Source: Terribacillus halophilus
GTDB lineage: Bacteria; Bacillota; Bacilli; Bacillales; Amphibacillaceae
NCBI RefSeq assembly: GCF_900162685.1
Contig: NZ_LT727828.1
Span: 124,001-188,000, forward strand
Direction: 5' to 3'
DNA length: 64,000 nucleotides
Shown here: positions 59,758-64,000 of the stretch, one piece after another
How positions within the stretch are numbered: the first letter of the stretch is position 1
Layout: each line of letters begins with the position of its first letter
Notes under the pieces: generated by a model
The model's database searches: none
The model's input: the letters and a program-made list of their open reading frames with translations, nothing else
Told to the model about the DNA's origin: nothing
Program-made: the position numbers and the translations under genes

Positions 59758-60797
59758 TGTACATCTTTCACCCGCAGATTTCCGACAGTAAAATAAAATG
59801 GAGCAGGGAATGGCGGTTTCTTTCCTTGCTTCAGTTTGGATCCTGCTTCGTTAAGCCAATAAATTGATTTGTTGATAGCAGAAAAGAAGATCACCATTTC
59901 GCCATTATCATCCATGCATAAACATGAGCCAAATATGCCGTTTTGGTACCAATCCTCTCCCGTATCGGCCTTAATCAGCAGTTCTGGCGCTTCTGACCAA
60001 TTCGCTCTGGTAAAGCTGGCGCTCTCACTTTTAAATAACCAGAGATCTTGCGGTTTATACGTATCTTCACCAAAAGCATTGCCGCAGCGGCTGACGAGCA
60101 AGTAGTACGTATTGTTAATTTTCTTTGGCCGAGCATGTGTAAAGGCATCTTCCCGGGTGAAAAACAAACGTGGCTTTGACCAGGTATCCAGGCCATTTTC
60201 ACTTTCAGCGGCATACACTTCATGCATGGGAATATCCCCTTTGCCTGGTTCGTGCGGCGTTGCAGCAAACCACATTTTCCACTTTCCTTCATCGTAAATC
60301 ACTTTTGGAGCAAGTACACTGTCATTTCGTACTGTTCCGATCATTACTGGGTTCGGGTGTCGGAACCATCTGCCGTGTCTTAATTCCAGGCAGCCTATGC
60401 TGTAAGGAGATTCATTTCCCAACACATTGCTGGCGCTCCGTCCTGTGTAATAGATACGGCGGACAGGTTCTCCGTCCGCTTTTCCCTCAACATAACAAGG
60501 TTCATGCAATCCATAACGATCCCAAGCAGCTTCTTTCGGCTGCGGCAGTAATGGCTTTGCTTTATGTGATTTGCCAGGATAAGTTGAGATGCGCCATTTA
60601 TTTTCTGTAGTCAGCGGTTCTCCTTTGGGAAGACTGGCACTGAATAAGTTATTTTTAAAATTACGCTGAAACCCACCAAAAAACATCCACCATTGATCAT
60701 CAATCTTCTCTACACATGGATCACCTAATCCTAGTAAATTACGGATTGGCTTATAGCCATTCAGCATGGAATATAATAGATTTGGTTTTGCCTCCAT
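59748..60797 (-). CDS. Five-bladed beta-propeller glycosidase-like protein (GH43/32 superfamily)
   Basis: A 349-residue cytosolic protein with repeated blades: LGLGDPCVEKIDDQWWMFFGGFQ, WDRYGLHEPCYVEGK, IYYTGR, VLAPKVIYDEGKWKMWFAATPHEPG, FTHARPKKINNTYYLLVSR. The DP and Asp/Glu positions at blade starts recall GH43/GH32/GH130-type propellers. No signal peptide, so an imported oligosaccharide is a likelier substrate than a polymer. ATG 60797 follows GTGAGGTGG. Next to the kdg cluster, it may act on a uronate-containing oligosaccharide; this is inference. Confidence 0.7.
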   Translation of the reverse strand: MEAKPNLLYSMLNGYKPIRNLLGLGDPCVEKIDDQWWMFFGGFQRNFKNNLFSASLPKGEPLTTENKWRISTYPGKSHKAKPLLPQPKEAAWDRYGLHEPCYVEGKADGEPVRRIYYTGRSASNVLGNESPYSIGCLELRHGRWFRHPNPVMIGTVRNDSVLAPKVIYDEGKWKMWFAATPHEPGKGDIPMHEVYAAESENGLDTWSKPRLFFTREDAFTHARPKKINNTYYLLVSRCGNAFGEDTYKPQDLWLFKSESASFTRANWSEAPELLIKADTGEDWYQNGIFGSCLCMDDNGEMVIFFSAINKSIYWLNEAGSKLKQGKKPPFPAPFYFTVGNLRVKDVQTK

Positions 60798-60897
60798 CTT
60801 TACCACCTCACTAGCAAGCAGTATGGACGGAAGGGCGGCTAATCATACTAGGGTGATAGTGATTCAAGTGCATTGCACTTCGTTACTACGGCAAGTC

Positions 60898-61377
60898 TTA
60901 ATTTGGTGGTCTGTTTAGTCGTTTAATGAGCAGCCAGCCGAGCAAAGCGCCTGTAATGGAGCTAGCTAAGAAACCTGGTACAAATGCTAATGCACCGGCT
61001 TTCTGTCCCATCAGCAAATTGGCCAATGGGACCGAGAGTAAGGAGCCGAAAACGCCGGTGCCAATCATCTCGCCGATTGCTGCAGCACCTTTTCGCTTAA
61101 AGAAACGATAAAACAGTCCAGCTAGCAAGGCGCCAATCATTCCCCCAGGAAAAGCTAGTAAACTTCCGAGACCGAGCATATTACGAATAAGTCCAATAAC
61201 AAAAGCAACGACAACAGCCGGAACAGGACCAAGCAGAACGGCAGTAATAACATTCACGGCGTGCTGGACAGGAAAAGCACGGGCAACACCTGTCGGAAAC
61301 CAAATAAACTGGGCTCCGAGCACCCCAATCGCGATAAGAACAGCCATGAGGGTGAGTTTTTTTGTTTTTGTTTGCAT
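60898..61377 (-). CDS. thiW: ThiW-type ECF transporter S component
   Basis: A 159-residue, five- or six-helix membrane protein: LMAVLIAIGVLGAQFIWFPTGVARAFPVQHAVNVITAVLLGP and GLGSLLAFPGGMIGALLAGLFYRF are the ThiW signature. It would capture a thiamine precursor (thiazole moiety) for an ECF module encoded elsewhere. No TPP-riboswitch (CUGAGA) core is seen in the 170 bp upstream, unlike many thiW genes. Confidence 0.85.
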   Translation of the reverse strand: MQTKTKKLTLMAVLIAIGVLGAQFIWFPTGVARAFPVQHAVNVITAVLLGPVPAVVVAFVIGLIRNMLGLGSLLAFPGGMIGALLAGLFYRFFKRKGAAAIGEMIGTGVFGSLLSVPLANLLMGQKAGALAFVPGFLASSITGALLGWLLIKRLNRPPN

Positions 61378-61583
61378 TAGAATCTCCTTCGCTATGTATT
61401 CTGTTTTCGTTATATTGGTTATTTTCTAAGAGGTTATCATGCATAAGGATAGATATCCATTATAGATGCAGGGGGATTTATCCTCACGGTTATTATTTCA
61501 ATTACATATAAAGCATTCATGGTTGCCTTTCAGCTCCTTGCACATATGCTGTGAGCAGTGAGAAATTATGGAGGTGTACCATA

Positions 61584-63266
<1,683 letters not shown>

Positions 63267-63271
63267 AAGAA

Positions 63272-63308
63272 AGAGGAGTTGCCAAGTTGGCAGCTCCTCT
63301 ACTTTTTT
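63272..63308. terminator. Bidirectional terminator
   Basis: AGAGGAG plus GCC pairs with GGC plus CTCCTCT, followed by ACTTTTTTT. Confidence 0.85.
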
Positions 63309-63748
63309 TGTTTGCGAATTACTTCATTTATTCGAAGCATGGTTTCTGTCATTTGCTGCAATGCCTCAATTTCTATTTTGGAATAATACTTGTCAATTAG
63401 TATGTCATCCAGTTGAAGCAGACTTTCCATATATTTATGCCCATTCACACCGAGGGCTAGGAAATACTCTCGCTTGTTAGAAGGATTAGCTTCCTTGGTA
63501 ATCATTTCTCGCTTCTCCAATTTAGAAAGTACTTGGCTAACCGCACTTTTAGAGATATCGAATACAGCAGCAATATCATTCGCTGTAATCTGCTCATTTT
63601 TAGAAATATAAGACAGGATAAATTCCTGCTGTACAGTTAAATCAAGATCATCTAATTTCTTTGTTTCTCTTGAGGTAAGGATCCCGAATTCTTCATATGC
63701 TTCATTCATTTTTCGGATGATTTCCTTGTAGGAATAGCTCACATACAT
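63299..63748 (-). CDS. MarR-family regulator
   Basis: A 149-residue winged-helix protein: LTVQQEFILSYISKNEQITANDIAAVFDISKSAVSQVLSKLEKREMITKEANPSNKREYFLALG is the MarR HTH and wing. The ATG at 63748 follows GGAAGGAA. It lies 23 bp after an MFS gene in the same direction, so it is probably co-transcribed with, and controlling, that exporter. Confidence 0.87.
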   Translation of the reverse strand: MYVSYSYKEIIRKMNEAYEEFGILTSRETKKLDDLDLTVQQEFILSYISKNEQITANDIAAVFDISKSAVSQVLSKLEKREMITKEANPSNKREYFLALGVNGHKYMESLLQLDDILIDKYYSKIEIEALQQMTETMLRINEVIRKQKK

Positions 63749-63771
63749 CGTTCCTTCCACTAATGGCTTCT

Positions 63772-64000
63772 TTATTGCATATTACGCCATTTTTTTGCTT
63801 TTGCAAATACAAGGATTGCTAGGATCAATCCAGTGCCAGCAAACGCAGCCAGCAGGACACGAGCTGAAAGCCCTATGCTCATTAGGGAGCTGAAGAGTGT
63901 TTGAGAAATTGGATCAAAAGCTGTAGAAGCTAAAAATACAATACTCATCACCCTTCCCATCATCTCAGGATCTGTTTTCTCCTGGATAATGATATCTGTT
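63772..64000 (-). CDS. MFS transporter, C-terminal end
   Basis: The frame is open to the right edge. It reads IIIQEKTDPEMMGRVMSIVFL, then two membrane helices (LFSSLMSIGLSARVLLAAFAG; GLILAILVFAKAKKW) and TAA. The QEKxDPEMMGRVMS loop between helices 10 and 11 is typical of MFS drug exporters. The gene begins outside the window. Confidence 0.8.
   Translation of the reverse strand, partial: TDIIIQEKTDPEMMGRVMSIVFLASTAFDPISQTLFSSLMSIGLSARVLLAAFAGTGLILAILVFAKAKKWRNMQ

Noticed and set aside
61543-61551. Sigma-K -10 (CATATGCTG) before the BclA-like gene
   Set aside because: Only partly matches CATAnnnTA and no AC lies at the right distance, so it is not listed as a promoter.
61378-61583. TPP riboswitch before thiW
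   Set aside because: No CUGAGA or other thi-box core was found on the minus strand.

Overview
The window looks like a chromosomal segment of a spore-forming, low-GC Gram-positive bacterium of the family Bacillaceae. The gene set (bce-type antimicrobial-peptide detoxification module, YjcZ-type tiny sporulation protein, BclA-like collagen proteins, SipS-type signal peptidase, T-box leader, Fur/Zur boxes, a sigma-B promoter and a sigma-K-like promoter) fits that family. A Terribacillus-like genus is my guess, not something proven here. No rRNA, tRNA, CRISPR array, prophage or complete insertion sequence was seen. Both ends cut a gene: an oxidoreductase on the left and an MFS transporter on the right.

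Layout. 0-7.5 kb: miscellaneous regulators and enzymes, including PadR plus a HAAS-domain membrane protein, a non-coding element with inverted-repeat ends, an XRE regulator with a truncated partner, a serine hydrolase, a C39-like peptidase, and an ArsR/flavin-reductase divergent pair. 7.6-14.1 kb: bceRS-bceA with two successive bceB-type permeases. 14.1-19.1 kb: a five-gene nickel/metallophore-type ABC importer behind two Zur-like boxes. 19.1-20.9 kb: a short threonyl-tRNA synthetase without N-terminal editing domains, behind two tandem T-box leaders. 20.9-24.3 kb: nucleotidyltransferase, GNAT, HAD phosphatase and flavin monooxygenase. 24.6-25.0 kb: a compact type I toxin-antitoxin locus (35-residue holin-like toxin plus an RNA running the other way). 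25.0-28.1 kb: a Fur-boxed siderophore importer. 28.3-45.4 kb: mixed housekeeping and accessory genes, with secreted proteins (parallel beta-helix protein, large OB-fold protein), a sigma-B stress protein, AlkC-like glycosylase, a LOG protein, and a collagen-like spore-surface pair. 46.4-49.0 kb: a cluster of decayed genes around an AGE-family epimerase. 50.0-53.7 kb: a LytS/LytTR two-component system followed by an oxalate/formate-family MFS transporter. 54.0-59.4 kb: a complete ketodeoxyuronate route (kduI, kduD, kdgT, kdgK, kdgR, kdgA). 59.5-64 kb: a beta-propeller glycosidase-like protein, ThiW, a BclA-like protein with four inserted repeats, and a MarR/MFS pair.

How the genes work together. 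The kdu/kdg genes would take unsaturated uronates through 5-keto-4-deoxyuronate and 2-keto-3-deoxygluconate to pyruvate and glyceraldehyde-3-phosphate. A cre-like site and an IclR-type palindrome lie at the promoter. The neighbouring LytS/LytTR-MFS module resembles pyruvate-sensing systems, so the two blocks may be linked physiologically. Two metal importers carry different metalloregulator boxes (Zur, Fur). Many genes use TTG or GTG starts just downstream of a strong Shine-Dalgarno, so several longest-ORF starts were shortened here. At least seven genes are broken or remnants: the XRE partner, a P-loop kinase, cytidine deaminase, DUF2975, an Na+/H+ antiporter, a GNAT, and possibly an antisense remnant between kduD and kdgT.
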